Positions 33,225 through 43,558 are shown, counted from the first letter of the stretch. The stretch: DNA of 64,000 bases from Clostridiales bacterium (GCA_021199275.1 JAJQIJ010000040.1:1-64000), one strand, 5' to 3'. Notes: a model not told the origin generated them from the sequence alone. Numbers and translations are program-made.

Positions 33225-34236
33225 CACCGTTTACCGCCTTGCTGCCCCGCGGCGGTTTGAAATTGCGTTTGAAGATATGGATTTGTGCGGCGGGGTTATC
33301 GTAAGGCCTACGCACCTGTCAATATGCAACGCAGACATGCGCTATTATCTTGGCGAAAGAGACGCGGCGGTGCTTTCAAAAAAACTGCCCATGGCGCTGA
33401 TTCACGAAGGCATAGGCAGCGTTGTGTTTGACTCGTCCGGCAGCTTTAAAGTCGGCGAAAGGGTGGCAATAGTTCCGAATATGCCATGTGAAAATGACGA
33501 AATTATTGCCGAAAATTACCTGTATACGTCCAAATTCTGCGGCTCTACGGCAGACGGGCTTTTGCAGGAATATATGAAAGTTTCACCCGCACGCCTTGTA
33601 AGGCTCCCGGCAGGTACAAACCCAAACGTGGCGGCTTTCACCGAAATGGTGTCTGTTGCCGCCCACGCAATAGCAAGGTTTGAAAAAACAGCGCATGCAA
33701 GGCGTGGCGTAATAGGCGTGTGGGGAGACGGAAATTTGGGCTATATCACGTCTCTTGTGCTTAAAAAAACACAGCCCGGCAGCCGTGTGCTTGTGTTCGG
33801 CACTTCGCCTGAAAAGCTGGCAGATTTCACATTTGCAGACGGGGTGTACCCGGTAAACAATATGCCGGCGGGCATTTGTGTTGACCATGCGTTTGAATGC
33901 GTCGGCGGCGGGGCCAGCGGCAGCGCAATAGACCAAATTATTGACATTATCAACCCCGAAGGGCTGATTTCAATTATGGGCGTGTCTGAATACCCGGTGC
34001 CAATAAACACAAGAATGGTGCTGGAAAAGGGGTTGCGCATTTCGGGCTCGTCAAGAAGCGGCATTCGCGACTTTGAAAGGGCTGTGGAGCTTTATGCCAA
34101 ATTCCCTGAAATAGAGGGCTATTTGGGCAACATAATAGGCTCTGTCAACACCATAAACTCTGTGCAGGACATAAAAGAGGCATTTGAAAAAGACGCAAGA
34201 AAATCTTTTGGCAAAACTATTATGGTGTGGAAATAG
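33217..34236 (+). CDS. zinc-type dehydrogenase, TarJ-like ribulose-5-phosphate reductase
   Basis: MDR-type IHEGIGSVVFDSSGSFKVGERVAIVPN, GVIGVWGDGNLGYITSLVL; overlaps the TarI-like gene by 8 nt. Confidence 0.75.
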   Translation: MINTVYRLAAPRRFEIAFEDMDLCGGVIVRPTHLSICNADMRYYLGERDAAVLSKKLPMALIHEGIGSVVFDSSGSFKVGERVAIVPNMPCENDEIIAENYLYTSKFCGSTADGLLQEYMKVSPARLVRLPAGTNPNVAAFTEMVSVAAHAIARFEKTAHARRGVIGVWGDGNLGYITSLVLKKTQPGSRVLVFGTSPEKLADFTFADGVYPVNNMPAGICVDHAFECVGGGASGSAIDQIIDIINPEGLISIMGVSEYPVPINTRMVLEKGLRISGSSRSGIRDFERAVELYAKFPEIEGYLGNIIGSVNTINSVQDIKEAFEKDARKSFGKTIMVWK

Positions 34237-34299
34237 GCGCGCGAAAGCCGGCGCTGCCACACCCGGGGGGGCGCACATTAAAACCAAAAAACGCTGACA

Positions 34300-34327
34300 A
34301 AGAGCGGGGCGCTACCCCGCTCTTTTT
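34300..34327 (+). terminator. rho-independent terminator after the tarIJ-like pair
   Basis: AGAGCGGGG-cgcta-CCCCGCTCT followed by T-run. Confidence 0.9.
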
Positions 34328-34559
34328 TATGGCTGAAAGCTCCGGGCGGCATGTGCGCGCCGCTGTCTTTTTTTGAGTAAAGATTTTAAAAATCTTTTTG
34401 CAGCATACCTGCCTGGCGCAGAAAATATTTTAACGGCAAAAATCGACTTTATACACAAAAATTCAGCAAAAAACACCTTTAGAAATTTTCAAAAACACTT
34501 GATTTGATGAACAAATTATAAATTTTTCACAAATTTTCTAATAAAATTCCCAAAAACTA

Positions 34560-34588
34560 TTGCAAAAGCTTGAGAAATAAGTTATTAT
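34560..34588 (+). promoter_or_regulatory. putative promoter of the 310-aa hypothetical
   Basis: TTGCAA, 17-nt spacer, TATTAT. Confidence 0.5.
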
Positions 34589-34609
34589 TACAATACAGGG
34601 GGAAGACAT

Positions 34610-35542
34610 ATGAATTATTCTGCCAAATCCGGCATCAAGACATTTAATAAAATTCTTTTTGCCATATTGATATTGCTTATAATAGCATTGGTGTTGATTG
34701 TCTGCGTATTTTTTAAGGGCGGCAGTGTTAAAACCGTAACGCAGGAAGTCGGCGCGGTTGAAGCTTCAGCGTCAGTTGAATTTCAAAGCGGCACCTATGG
34801 CGGCGTGCAGTTTGACAGCATTGAAGATGTTGTAAACTATTATGTAACGGCATATAACGCCACGAAAGCCGAAACGGCGAATTACATAGATGAAGACGGC
34901 AACACGGTTACATTTTACGCCATGCTGGGCGATGAAGATTTGCAGATAGTGGGCGATGTGCTGGTTGACGGAAAAACAAATTCAATTATAGACAGTATTG
35001 TGCCGGGCGTTATAAACACGCTTTTTTCCGGAAATGTTTACGGCCTGCCGCCGTGTTCAAACCGCAACCCTGACTTAGACACAGACGAAAACGAAGAATC
35101 TCTTATGACTTCCAGGCTGACCGCAGACGACATTGTTTCTGCCAGCGTCAGCGAAAACAGCGACGGCACCATTACACTGGTAATGCAGCCGCAGGCTTGC
35201 GAAATGAGCCACAAGGGGCTTGACTCACAGGGCAAAATGTTTAATGTTTTAGGCGCTATTGACGAAACGGTGGAATCTATTTCGGTGCTTTCCTGGGCCA
35301 GCGGCACAACGGCTGACAACTGTAAAGTTACTTACGAAAACGGCACGGCCACCGTTACCATAGACCCCGAAACGGGCAAAATTACACAGGCTGATTACGA
35401 AATGCTTGTAACGGTTGACGTTACGCATGCAAACGTTTCGGTAATAAAAGACAAGAGCGCAACATTGCAGCTTTCATACACACAGCACTTCCCGGCGAGC
35501 GACGAATACCTTATGACGTCCAGAAACCTTACCAGGGCGTAA
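34610..35542 (+). CDS. hypothetical secreted/membrane-anchored protein
   Basis: N-terminal hydrophobic anchor KILFAILILLIIALVLIVCVFF, then a soluble domain of unknown family. Confidence 0.75.
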   Translation: MNYSAKSGIKTFNKILFAILILLIIALVLIVCVFFKGGSVKTVTQEVGAVEASASVEFQSGTYGGVQFDSIEDVVNYYVTAYNATKAETANYIDEDGNTVTFYAMLGDEDLQIVGDVLVDGKTNSIIDSIVPGVINTLFSGNVYGLPPCSNRNPDLDTDENEESLMTSRLTADDIVSASVSENSDGTITLVMQPQACEMSHKGLDSQGKMFNVLGAIDETVESISVLSWASGTTADNCKVTYENGTATVTIDPETGKITQADYEMLVTVDVTHANVSVIKDKSATLQLSYTQHFPASDEYLMTSRNLTRA

Positions 35543-35892
35543 GCATGCCGGCGGCGGTAAGCGTGCAAAAATAATTTCAGCTTTTTGCCCTTGTCTGCCC
35601 GGTGCACAACTAAACTTGATTTTTTCTTTTACTCCTTCCTTTTATCTAAAGCGGGGCGGCGCGGTATTTATTTACCGCGCCGTTTCGCTTTTTGCAAAGC
35701 TTTTTCAGTTACAACCGGGCGAAAATCAGCGTGCGGCAGGTAAAGATTGACAAAAAAATAACAAAGCTGCGTTGCCCCGTCTTTTCGGGCTGACAAGGGC
35801 GTTTTTCAGATTATATTTAAGCAAAAAAATACACAGAAATTTTAATAAAAAAAAGAAAATTTTATATTACTTGCTGAAATTTTGTTAAATTA

Positions 35893-35921
35893 TTGACAAT
35901 CTCATATTTTATAAGTATTAT
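35893..35921 (+). promoter_or_regulatory. promoter of the butyryl-CoA operon
   Basis: TTGACA, 17-nt spacer, TATTAT. Confidence 0.7.
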
Positions 35922-36067
35922 ATATTGGCAGTGGCGCACGGCAGCTTTTTGCCAGCGCGCCATAGACGAAAATCACTTAAGGCAAGATGTTTCGCGCTGC
36001 GGTGCTTTTTGCGGTGCCGGCAGGCTGAAACGGCAGCTCTTGCCACTTACCGAAAGGGGAATTTATT

Positions 36068-37249
36068 ATGTCAAAGAAAATTGTTCTTGCAGGTGCATGC
36101 CGCACGGCCATAGGCACAATGGGCGGCTCGCTGAGCACAACGCCTGCGGCTGAGCTGGGCGCTGTTGTAATTAAAGAGGCGCTCAAAAGAGCCGGTGTGG
36201 CGCCCGAAGCGGTTGACCATGTTTATATGGGCTGCGTTATTCAGGCGGGGCTTGGGCAGAATGTTGCGCGCCAGGCTGCAATAAAAGCGGGGCTTCCCGT
36301 TGAAACAACGGCCGTTACGGTAAATGTTGTTTGCGGCTCCGGCCTTAACTGCGTAAACATGGCCGCGCAGATGATTCAGTGCGGCGACGCAGACATTGTT
36401 GTTGCCGGCGGCACAGAAAACATGAGCATGGCGCCCTATGCCATGAAGCAGGGCCGTTACGGTTACCGCATGGGCAACGCACAGCTTGTTGACACCATGG
36501 TAAACGACGCACTGTGGGACGTTTTTAATGACTATCATATGGGCATTACCGCTGAAAACGTGTGCGAAAAATATTCAATTACCCGCACAGAGCTTGACGA
36601 ATTTGCTGCCAACAGCCAGCAGAAATGCGAAAAAGCGCAGGCAGAGGGCAGGTTTAAGGACGAAATCGTGCCGGTTGAAATTAAAAAGAAAAAGGAAACC
36701 GTTATTTTTGACACAGACGAAGGCCCGCGCAAGGGCATTACCGCCGAATCTATTTCAAAGCTGCGCCCGGCGTTCAAAAAAGACGGCATTGTTACCGCCG
36801 CCAATTCGTCAGGCATTAATGACGGTGCTGCCGCAATAGTTGTAATGAGCGAAGAAAAGGCAAAAGAGCTTGGCGTTACGCCCATGGCAACATGGGTTTG
36901 CGGCGCGCTGGGCGGCGTTGCGCCGGAAATTATGGGCGTGGGGCCGGTTGCTTCCACCAAAAAGGTGCTTGCCAAAACAGGCATGACTATTGACGACTTT
37001 GACCTTATTGAAGCCAACGAAGCGTTTGCGGCCCAGTCAATAGCAGTGGGCAGAGATTTAAACTTTGACTTGTCAAAGCTCAACGTAAACGGCGGCGCAA
37101 TAGCTCTGGGCCACCCGGTAGGCGCTTCGGGCTGCCGCATTCTGGTAACGCTTTTGCATGAAATGAACAAAAGAGACGCTAAAACAGGGCTTGCCACACT
37201 GTGCATAGGCGGCGGCATGGGCTGTTCAACAATTGTGAAAAGGGACTGA
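36068..37249 (+). CDS. thl: acetyl-CoA C-acetyltransferase (thiolase)
   Basis: [46 protein letters not shown]. Confidence 0.96.
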   Translation: MSKKIVLAGACRTAIGTMGGSLSTTPAAELGAVVIKEALKRAGVAPEAVDHVYMGCVIQAGLGQNVARQAAIKAGLPVETTAVTVNVVCGSGLNCVNMAAQMIQCGDADIVVAGGTENMSMAPYAMKQGRYGYRMGNAQLVDTMVNDALWDVFNDYHMGITAENVCEKYSITRTELDEFAANSQQKCEKAQAEGRFKDEIVPVEIKKKKETVIFDTDEGPRKGITAESISKLRPAFKKDGIVTAANSSGINDGAAAIVVMSEEKAKELGVTPMATWVCGALGGVAPEIMGVGPVASTKKVLAKTGMTIDDFDLIEANEAFAAQSIAVGRDLNFDLSKLNVNGGAIALGHPVGASGCRILVTLLHEMNKRDAKTGLATLCIGGGMGCSTIVKRD

Positions 37250-37252
37250 CAT

Positions 37253-38038
37253 ATGGAATTTATAAATTATGAAGCAAGCGGCGCGGTAGGCATTATAACT
37301 ATTAACCGCCCGAAAGCGCTCAACGCGCTCAACAGCATGGTGCTCGAAGAGCTTGACAGTGCCATTGACAGCATTGATTTGGGCGAAATTCGCGCGATTA
37401 TTATAACCGGCGCGGGCGAAAAATCTTTTGTTGCCGGCGCAGACATTGCCGAAATGAGCACGCTTACCAAAGAGCAGGGCGAAGCTTTCGGCAAAAAGGG
37501 CAACGATGTTTTCAGAAAAATTGAAACGCTGCCCATTCCGGTGATTGCGGCGGTAAACGGCTTTGCGCTGGGCGGCGGGTGCGAACTGGCGCTTGCGGCA
37601 GACATAAGGTTTTGCAGTGAAAACGCCGTGTTCGGCCAGCCGGAAGTCGGGCTTGGCATAACGCCGGGCTTCGGCGGCACGCAAAGGCTTGCACGGGTTA
37701 TAGGCGTTGGCAAAGCAAAGCAAATGATTTTTACCGCACGCAACATAAAAGCGCCGGAAGCGCTTGCGGCGGGGCTTGTAAACGCTGTTTACCCGCAGGG
37801 CGAACTTATGGCGGCGGCGCAGAAAACCGCGGCAATAATAGCGGCAAACGCACCGATAGCGGTAAGAAACTGCAAAAAAGCCATAAACGACGGGCTGCAG
37901 CTTGACATAGACAGCGCCATTGAGCTTGAAGAAAAGCTGTTCGGCGACTGCTTTGAAAGCGAAGACCAGAGATACGGCATGGAATTTTTCCTTGACAGGA
38001 ATAAAGAAAAGGTAAAAAAGCCTTTTCAAAATAAATGA
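37253..38038 (+). CDS. crt: enoyl-CoA hydratase / crotonase
   Basis: FVAGADIAEMSTL; AAVNGFALGGGCELALAADIR. Confidence 0.95.
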   Translation: MEFINYEASGAVGIITINRPKALNALNSMVLEELDSAIDSIDLGEIRAIIITGAGEKSFVAGADIAEMSTLTKEQGEAFGKKGNDVFRKIETLPIPVIAAVNGFALGGGCELALAADIRFCSENAVFGQPEVGLGITPGFGGTQRLARVIGVGKAKQMIFTARNIKAPEALAAGLVNAVYPQGELMAAAQKTAAIIAANAPIAVRNCKKAINDGLQLDIDSAIELEEKLFGDCFESEDQRYGMEFFLDRNKEKVKKPFQNK

Positions 38039-38119
38039 GCGGGGGAAGCCCCGAAGCCTTACAAGGCGGGTGGCATTTCTTGCCTAAGTTATATTAATTA
38101 AATTTACGGAGGTTTTATT

Positions 38120-38959
38120 ATGAAAGTCGGAATTATAGGCGCGGGCACAATGGGCTCTGGCATAGCGCAGGCATTTGCACAAACTGAAGGTTATGAAGTG
38201 GCGCTTTGCGACATAAACGAAGAGCTTGCTGCGGCAGGCAAAGCAAAAATTGCAAAAGGCTTTGAAAAAAGAATAGCAAAGGGCAAGATGGACTCTGCCG
38301 CGGCAGACGCAATTCTTGCAAAAATTACCACCGGCGTAAAAGATATATGCGCCGACTGCGACCTTATTGTTGAAGCCGCTCTGGAAGTCATGGCTGTTAA
38401 AAAGCAGACTTTTGCAGAACTTCAAAGCATAGTTAAGGCCGACTGCATGTTTGCCACAAACACATCGTCTCTTTCTATAACCGAAATCGGCGCCGGGCTT
38501 GACAGGCCGCTTATAGGCATGCACTTTTTCAACCCCGCCCCGGTTATGAAGCTTGTAGAGGTTATTGCGGGCGCTAACACGCCGGCTGAAATGGTTGAAA
38601 AAACCAAGGAAATTGCCGCAGACATAGGCAAAACCCCCGTTGAGGTAAAAGAAGCGCCGGGCTTTGTTGTAAACAGAATCCTTATTCCGCTTATTAACGA
38701 AGGAATCACGGTTTATGAAATGGGCATTGCCAGCGTGGAAGACATAGACACCGCAATGAAGTTGGGCGCAAACCACCCGATGGGCCCGCTTGAGCTTGGC
38801 GATTATGTGGGTCTTGACATTGTGCTAGCAATTATGGAAGTAATTTACAGCGAAACCGGCGACCCGAAATACCGCCCGGCAACGCTGCTTAAAAAAATGG
38901 TGCGTGCGGGCAAGCTTGGGCGCAAAACAGGAATCGGCTTTTACGATTACCGCAAGTAA
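38120..38959 (+). CDS. hbd: 3-hydroxybutyryl-CoA dehydrogenase
   Basis: [36 protein letters not shown]. Confidence 0.96.
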   Translation: MKVGIIGAGTMGSGIAQAFAQTEGYEVALCDINEELAAAGKAKIAKGFEKRIAKGKMDSAAADAILAKITTGVKDICADCDLIVEAALEVMAVKKQTFAELQSIVKADCMFATNTSSLSITEIGAGLDRPLIGMHFFNPAPVMKLVEVIAGANTPAEMVEKTKEIAADIGKTPVEVKEAPGFVVNRILIPLINEGITVYEMGIASVEDIDTAMKLGANHPMGPLELGDYVGLDIVLAIMEVIYSETGDPKYRPATLLKKMVRAGKLGRKTGIGFYDYRK

Positions 38960-39057
38960 TATTTAAAAGGCGTCTTTTGCCGGCAGGGCAACGGCGGCTT
39001 AAAAAACGGCTTCTGCAAATGCAGAAGCCTCAACACTGTTTGACGGAGGAAAAACAA

Positions 39058-40212
39058 ATGGATTTTACACTGAGCGCGGCACACCAAAAAGCAAGAGAGC
39101 TTTTCAGCGACTTTGCCGAAAACGAAGTAAAACCGCTTGCCATTGAAACAGATGAAACCGAAACATTTCCGCGAGACACTGTTTCAAAAATGCAGAAATA
39201 CGGTTTCATGGGAATTCCGGTGCCGAAAAATTACGGCGGCCAGGGCTGCGACGCACTTACATATGTAATGTGCGTTGAAGAACTTTCAAAGGTGTGCGCA
39301 ACCACGGGCGTTATTGTTTCGGCACACACTTCGCTTTGCTGCGACCCGATTTTAATGTATGGCACAGAGGAACAAAAGCAAAAATATCTGGTGCCGCTTG
39401 CAAACGGCGAAATGCTGGGCGCATTTGCGCTGACTGAGCCGGGCGCCGGCACAGACGCGCAGGGCGCGGTTACAAAAGCTGTGCTTGACGGCGACGAATG
39501 GGTTATAAACGGCTCAAAATGCTTTATAACAAACGGCAAGGAAGCAGATATTTATATTGTAATAGCCGTTACGGATGTTGTTGAAGACAAGCGCGGCAGA
39601 AAGAAAAAGTTGTTTTCGGCGTTTATAGTTCCTAAAACCGCGCCGGGCTTTAGCTTTGGCACCAAGGAAAAGAAAATGGGCATAAGGGGCTCGTCAACTT
39701 ATGAGCTTATATTCCAGGACTGCCGCATTCCCAAAGACAACCTGCTTGGTGTTCGCGGCAAGGGCTTCGGCATGGCAATGCACACCCTTGACGGCGGGCG
39801 AATCGGAATTGCCGCACAGGCGCTTGGCATTGCAGAGGGCGCTCTTGACAGGGCAGTTCAATATGTAAAAGAAAGAAAGCAGTTCGGCAGGCCAATTGGC
39901 GCGTTTCAAAACACGCAGTTCCAGCTTGCAGACATGGCTGCCAGGGTTGAAGCTGCGCAAATGCTGGTTTACAAAGCGGCACAGGCTAAGGCAACGCAAA
40001 AAGTTTATTCAGTTGAAGCCGCCAAAGCAAAGCTGTTTGCAGCAGAAACCGCCATGTATGTAACAACCAAAGCGGTGCAGCTGCTGGGCGGTTACGGCTA
40101 TATCAGGGAATATGAAGTTGAGCGCATGATGCGCGACGCTAAAATTACCGAAATATATGAAGGCACGTCAGAAGTTCAGCGCATGGTAATCAGCGCAGAC
40201 TTGCTTAAATAA
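39058..40212 (+). CDS. bcd: butyryl-CoA dehydrogenase (acyl-CoA dehydrogenase)
   Basis: [54 protein letters not shown]; start placed after RBS GGAGG. Confidence 0.95.
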   Translation: MDFTLSAAHQKARELFSDFAENEVKPLAIETDETETFPRDTVSKMQKYGFMGIPVPKNYGGQGCDALTYVMCVEELSKVCATTGVIVSAHTSLCCDPILMYGTEEQKQKYLVPLANGEMLGAFALTEPGAGTDAQGAVTKAVLDGDEWVINGSKCFITNGKEADIYIVIAVTDVVEDKRGRKKKLFSAFIVPKTAPGFSFGTKEKKMGIRGSSTYELIFQDCRIPKDNLLGVRGKGFGMAMHTLDGGRIGIAAQALGIAEGALDRAVQYVKERKQFGRPIGAFQNTQFQLADMAARVEAAQMLVYKAAQAKATQKVYSVEAAKAKLFAAETAMYVTTKAVQLLGGYGYIREYEVERMMRDAKITEIYEGTSEVQRMVISADLLK

Positions 40213-40224
40213 GGGGGTTTAAAA

Positions 40225-41010
40225 ATGAAAATAATTGTTTGTATAAAACAGGTGCCGGACACAAAGGGCGGAGTTCATTTTAACCCTGACGGCACGCTTA
40301 ACAGGGCGGCAATGCTTTCCATTATGAACCCGGACGACAAGGCCGGGCTTGAAGCCGCGCTTAAAATGAAAGACGAATTCGGCGCAGAGGTTACGGCTGT
40401 TACAATGGGCCTGCCAAAGGCAGAGGAAGTGCTGCGTGAAGCTATGGCAATGGGCGCTGACAACGGTGTTTTGATAACAGACAGAAGACTTGGCGGGGCT
40501 GACACTTGGGCGACTTCAATAACCCTGGCGGGCGCAATCAGAACTCTTGATTACGACCTTATAATAACCGGGCGCCAGGCTATAGACGGCGACACGGCGC
40601 AGGTTGGCGTGCAGATTGCAGAGCATTTGGGACTGAGCGTAATTTCATATGCCGAAGACATTAAGCTGGAAGACGGCAGCGTTACGGTTAAACGCAGATA
40701 TGACGACGGGTATCACATATTAAAAGCAAAGCTGCCGTGCGTTGTAACCGCGCTGGCAGAGCTGGGCGAGCCCAGATATATGACCCCGGGCGGAATTTTT
40801 GACGCGTATGCAAAAGAAATTACAACCCTTGGCAGAGACGACTTAAAAGATGTAGACGATTCGGACATAGGCCTTGCAGGTTCGCCCACAAAAATTGCGA
40901 AAGCGTCTGACAAGGTTAAAAAGGGCGCGGGCGAAATGCTTTGCCCGGACTCTGCCGAAGAGGCGGCTCAGTTTATAGCCGAAAAGCTTGCCGAAAAGCA
41001 TATTATCTGA
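40225..41010 (+). CDS. etfB: electron transfer flavoprotein subunit beta
   Basis: MKIIVCIKQVPDTKGGVHFNPDGTLNR; DTAQVGVQIAEHLG. Confidence 0.95.
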   Translation: MKIIVCIKQVPDTKGGVHFNPDGTLNRAAMLSIMNPDDKAGLEAALKMKDEFGAEVTAVTMGLPKAEEVLREAMAMGADNGVLITDRRLGGADTWATSITLAGAIRTLDYDLIITGRQAIDGDTAQVGVQIAEHLGLSVISYAEDIKLEDGSVTVKRRYDDGYHILKAKLPCVVTALAELGEPRYMTPGGIFDAYAKEITTLGRDDLKDVDDSDIGLAGSPTKIAKASDKVKKGAGEMLCPDSAEEAAQFIAEKLAEKHII

Positions 41011-41024
41011 GGAGGGACGGAAAT

Positions 41025-42068
41025 ATGATTACTAAAAATATTGAAGAATATAAGGGCGTTTATATTTTCGCCCAGCAGACAGACGGCGTGCTCAGTTCAA
41101 TTGCGTTTGAGCTTATAGGCAAAGCTTCAGAGCTTGCGGCAGAGCTGAACACAACCGTTACGGCGGTGCTGCCCGGCAGCGGTGTAAAGGGGCTTGCCGG
41201 CGAGCTTGCGAAATACGGCGCAGACAGGGTAATAGTTATTGACGCGCCGCAGCTTAAAAATTACACGGCTGAACCTTATGCGCAGGCGCTCAGTGCCGTT
41301 ATTAACGAATTCAAGCCCGAAATTATGCTTGTTGGCGCAACGGCAATCGGCAGAGAGCTTGCCCCGCGTGTTTCGGCGCGTGTGGGCACCGGGCTTACGG
41401 CAGACTGCACAAAGCTTGAAATAGGCGACTTCCCGCTTACCCCGCAGCCAAACAGGGAACAAAAGCACAACCAGTTGCTTATGACACGCCCTGCATTCGG
41501 CGGCAACACTATTGCAACCATAGCCTGCCCTGACAACCGCCCGCAAATGGCCACCGTGCGCCCGGGCGTTATGCAAAAGCTTGCCCCGCAGGAAGGCAGA
41601 GTGGCGGAAATTATTGAATTTGACGCGCAGCTCAGTGAAAATGACAGATATGTTGAAATACTTGAAATAGTAAAAGAAACCGCAGCCGCGGCAGATATTC
41701 AAGACGCTAAAATACTTGTGTCCGGCGGGCGTGGCGTGGGCAGCAGCGAAAACTTTAAGCTGCTTTATGATTTCGCAGACGCAATCGGCGGCACAGTAAG
41801 CTGTTCAAGAGCAGTTGTAGACAGCGGCTGGCTGCCCAAGGAGCTGCAGGTTGGGCAGACCGGCAAAACAGTCAGGCCAAACGTTTATTTCGCAATAGGC
41901 ATAAGCGGCGCGATTCAGCACACGGCCGGCATGGAAGAGTCTGATTTGATTATTGCAATCAATAAAGACGAAAACGCCCCCATTTTTGATGTGGCAGATT
42001 ACGGAATAGTGGGCGACCTTAACAAAATTTTGCCGCTGCTGACAAAAGCGGTTGCAAAGAAAAAATAG
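41025..42068 (+). CDS. etfA: electron transfer flavoprotein subunit alpha
   Basis: C-terminal FAD motif VGQTGKTVRPNVYFAIGISGAIQHTAGM; start placed at ATG 41025. Confidence 0.95.
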   Translation: MITKNIEEYKGVYIFAQQTDGVLSSIAFELIGKASELAAELNTTVTAVLPGSGVKGLAGELAKYGADRVIVIDAPQLKNYTAEPYAQALSAVINEFKPEIMLVGATAIGRELAPRVSARVGTGLTADCTKLEIGDFPLTPQPNREQKHNQLLMTRPAFGGNTIATIACPDNRPQMATVRPGVMQKLAPQEGRVAEIIEFDAQLSENDRYVEILEIVKETAAAADIQDAKILVSGGRGVGSSENFKLLYDFADAIGGTVSCSRAVVDSGWLPKELQVGQTGKTVRPNVYFAIGISGAIQHTAGMEESDLIIAINKDENAPIFDVADYGIVGDLNKILPLLTKAVAKKK

Positions 42069-42129
42069 CGGTAAAGGGGTGACGCCCTTTGTCTGCCGCA
42101 AAGCGCAAGACAACGACACACGAATATAA

Positions 42130-42167
42130 AAAAGAGGGGTGCAGATAAAAGCACCCCGTCTTTTTTT
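42130..42167 (+). terminator. rho-independent terminator of the butyryl-CoA operon
   Basis: AGAGGGGTGC-agataaaa-GCACCCCGTCT followed by T7. Confidence 0.85.
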
Positions 42168-42224
42168 GTAAATGTTTAATTTTGGGCTGTTTCTGCCCCA
42201 CGGCATGCCCGGTGCAGCCGGCAG

Positions 42225-42896
42225 TCAATCAAGCCGGGCTTCAAGGCGGTAAATTGGGCAGCCCATGTCTGAAAAACGCTTTTCATATTCGGTTATTATA
42301 TTGCCCTCAAAGTCACTGTTGTGCAAGTCAAGGCTGACGTTGCTTATTTTAAAGCCGTATTGCGAAAAGCTTTCAATAGAAAACTCAAAAAAACGCGGGC
42401 TGTCAGTTTTTTGGCAAATTACCGCGCCCGGCGCCATAAGCAGCTCATAAATTTTTAAAAATCTTTCGTGAGTCAGGCGGTGCTTTGCATAAGAAGCCTT
42501 TGGAAACGGGCAGCTGAAATTAAGAAAAATTTGCGAAATGCTGCCGGATTTTATGTAGCTTGGCAGATATTCGGCGCAGCATTTCATAAAAATTATGTTT
42601 GGCAGCTGCTGCGCCTTAGCGCTTTCGCAGCCTGTTATTATTGCGTTTGTCACACGTTCCACGGCTATTACGTTTGTTGTTGGGTGTTCCCTTGCATATG
42701 TGCATGCAAACGCGCCCTTGCCGCAGCCCACTTCAAGCACTATGGGGCGGTTGTTTTTGAAAATTTTATTAAAATCAATAAAATGCTGTTCGTTAAAAGC
42801 ATTTTCATAATTCAGGCTGCTGTTTTCGCAGCTGATTAAATATTCGCCGCAGCTTTCAAGCCGCTTGTCAAGGTTTTTCTTTTTTCTCATTCTCAT
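42225..42896 (-). CDS. trmB: tRNA (guanosine(46)-N7)-methyltransferase TrmB-like
   Basis: VLEVGCGKGAFACTYA; FLNFSCPFPKASYAKHRLT; start at MRMRKKK after RBS AAGGTGG. Confidence 0.85.
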   Translation of the reverse strand: MRMRKKKNLDKRLESCGEYLISCENSSLNYENAFNEQHFIDFNKIFKNNRPIVLEVGCGKGAFACTYAREHPTTNVIAVERVTNAIITGCESAKAQQLPNIIFMKCCAEYLPSYIKSGSISQIFLNFSCPFPKASYAKHRLTHERFLKIYELLMAPGAVICQKTDSPRFFEFSIESFSQYGFKISNVSLDLHNSDFEGNIITEYEKRFSDMGCPIYRLEARLD

Positions 42897-43107
42897 TTTT
42901 ACCGCCACCTTGCGGCTATTATACATTATATTTATATTTCAATCAAGTAAAGTTTTTAAAAAAGGGAGATAACGCAGTGGCAAAAAGACTCTTATAACTT
43001 GGTGAAAATGCCCTTCGCCCCAACAGGCGGCTCTTTCCGATTTTTAATCAGCGGCGAACACAATTTCCCGCCGGGGGGGCGGCAGCGCCCTGTCGCTTGC
43101 CATGTTG

Positions 43108-43134
43108 AATAACGGGCAAGCCCTTATTAAAAAA
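43108..43134. repeat. dispersed palindromic element
   Basis: AATAACGGGCAAGCCCTTATTAAAAAA. Confidence 0.6.
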
Positions 43135-43147
43135 TTAAAAATAAGTA

Positions 43148-43176
43148 TTGATAAGCAAACATAAATGTGCTATATT
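43148..43176 (+). promoter_or_regulatory. sigma-A-type promoter of the feo operon
   Basis: TTGATA, 17-nt spacer, TATATT. Confidence 0.65.
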
Positions 43177-43182
43177 TAACGT

Positions 43183-43200
43183 GGTTAGCAAGGGCTAACC
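43183..43200. promoter_or_regulatory. DtxR/IdeR-like operator palindrome 1
   Basis: GGTTAGC-aagg-GCTAACC at the predicted transcription start. Confidence 0.65.
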
Positions 43201-43262
43201 CACAGCTGCCGTTTTAAACCGCAATATGTTTAATTTCGGACAGCTAAATTTTATGCATGCAC

Positions 43263-43278
43263 GTTAGCACAAGCTAAC
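43263..43278. promoter_or_regulatory. DtxR/IdeR-like operator palindrome 2
   Basis: GTTAGC-acaa-GCTAAC; extra half-site GCTAAC at 43293-43298. Confidence 0.6.
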
Positions 43279-43322
43279 TTCAGGAAGCATACGCTAACCC
43301 GTGCGGACAATCAGGGGGATTT

Positions 43323-43535
43323 ATGATGCCGTTATCTTTTGCACTGGAAAATGAAAAAAGAAAGATAATCAAAATCGGCGGCGACGAAAAGATTCACCAT
43401 TTTCTTGAATCGCTGGGTTTTGTTGTAGGCGCGGAAGTTTCTGTTATAAGCCGTGTAAACGGCAATATAATTGTCAGCATAAAAGATTCTCGTGTGGCGA
43501 TAAGCAAAACAATTGCAAACAAAATTATGGTTTAA
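43323..43535 (+). CDS. feoA: FeoA-domain protein
   Basis: SH3-like FeoA pattern HHFLESLGFVVGAEVSVISRVNGNIIVSIKDSRVAISKTIANKI. Confidence 0.88.
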   Translation: MMPLSFALENEKRKIIKIGGDEKIHHFLESLGFVVGAEVSVISRVNGNIIVSIKDSRVAISKTIANKIMV

Positions 43536-43558
43536 AATTTCAGAAAGGAGGGTGCCGG

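Noticed and set aside
37226-38029. 267-aa ORF antisense to crt
   Set aside because: Complement of a conserved crotonase gene; Arg/Tyr/Phe-rich spurious translation.
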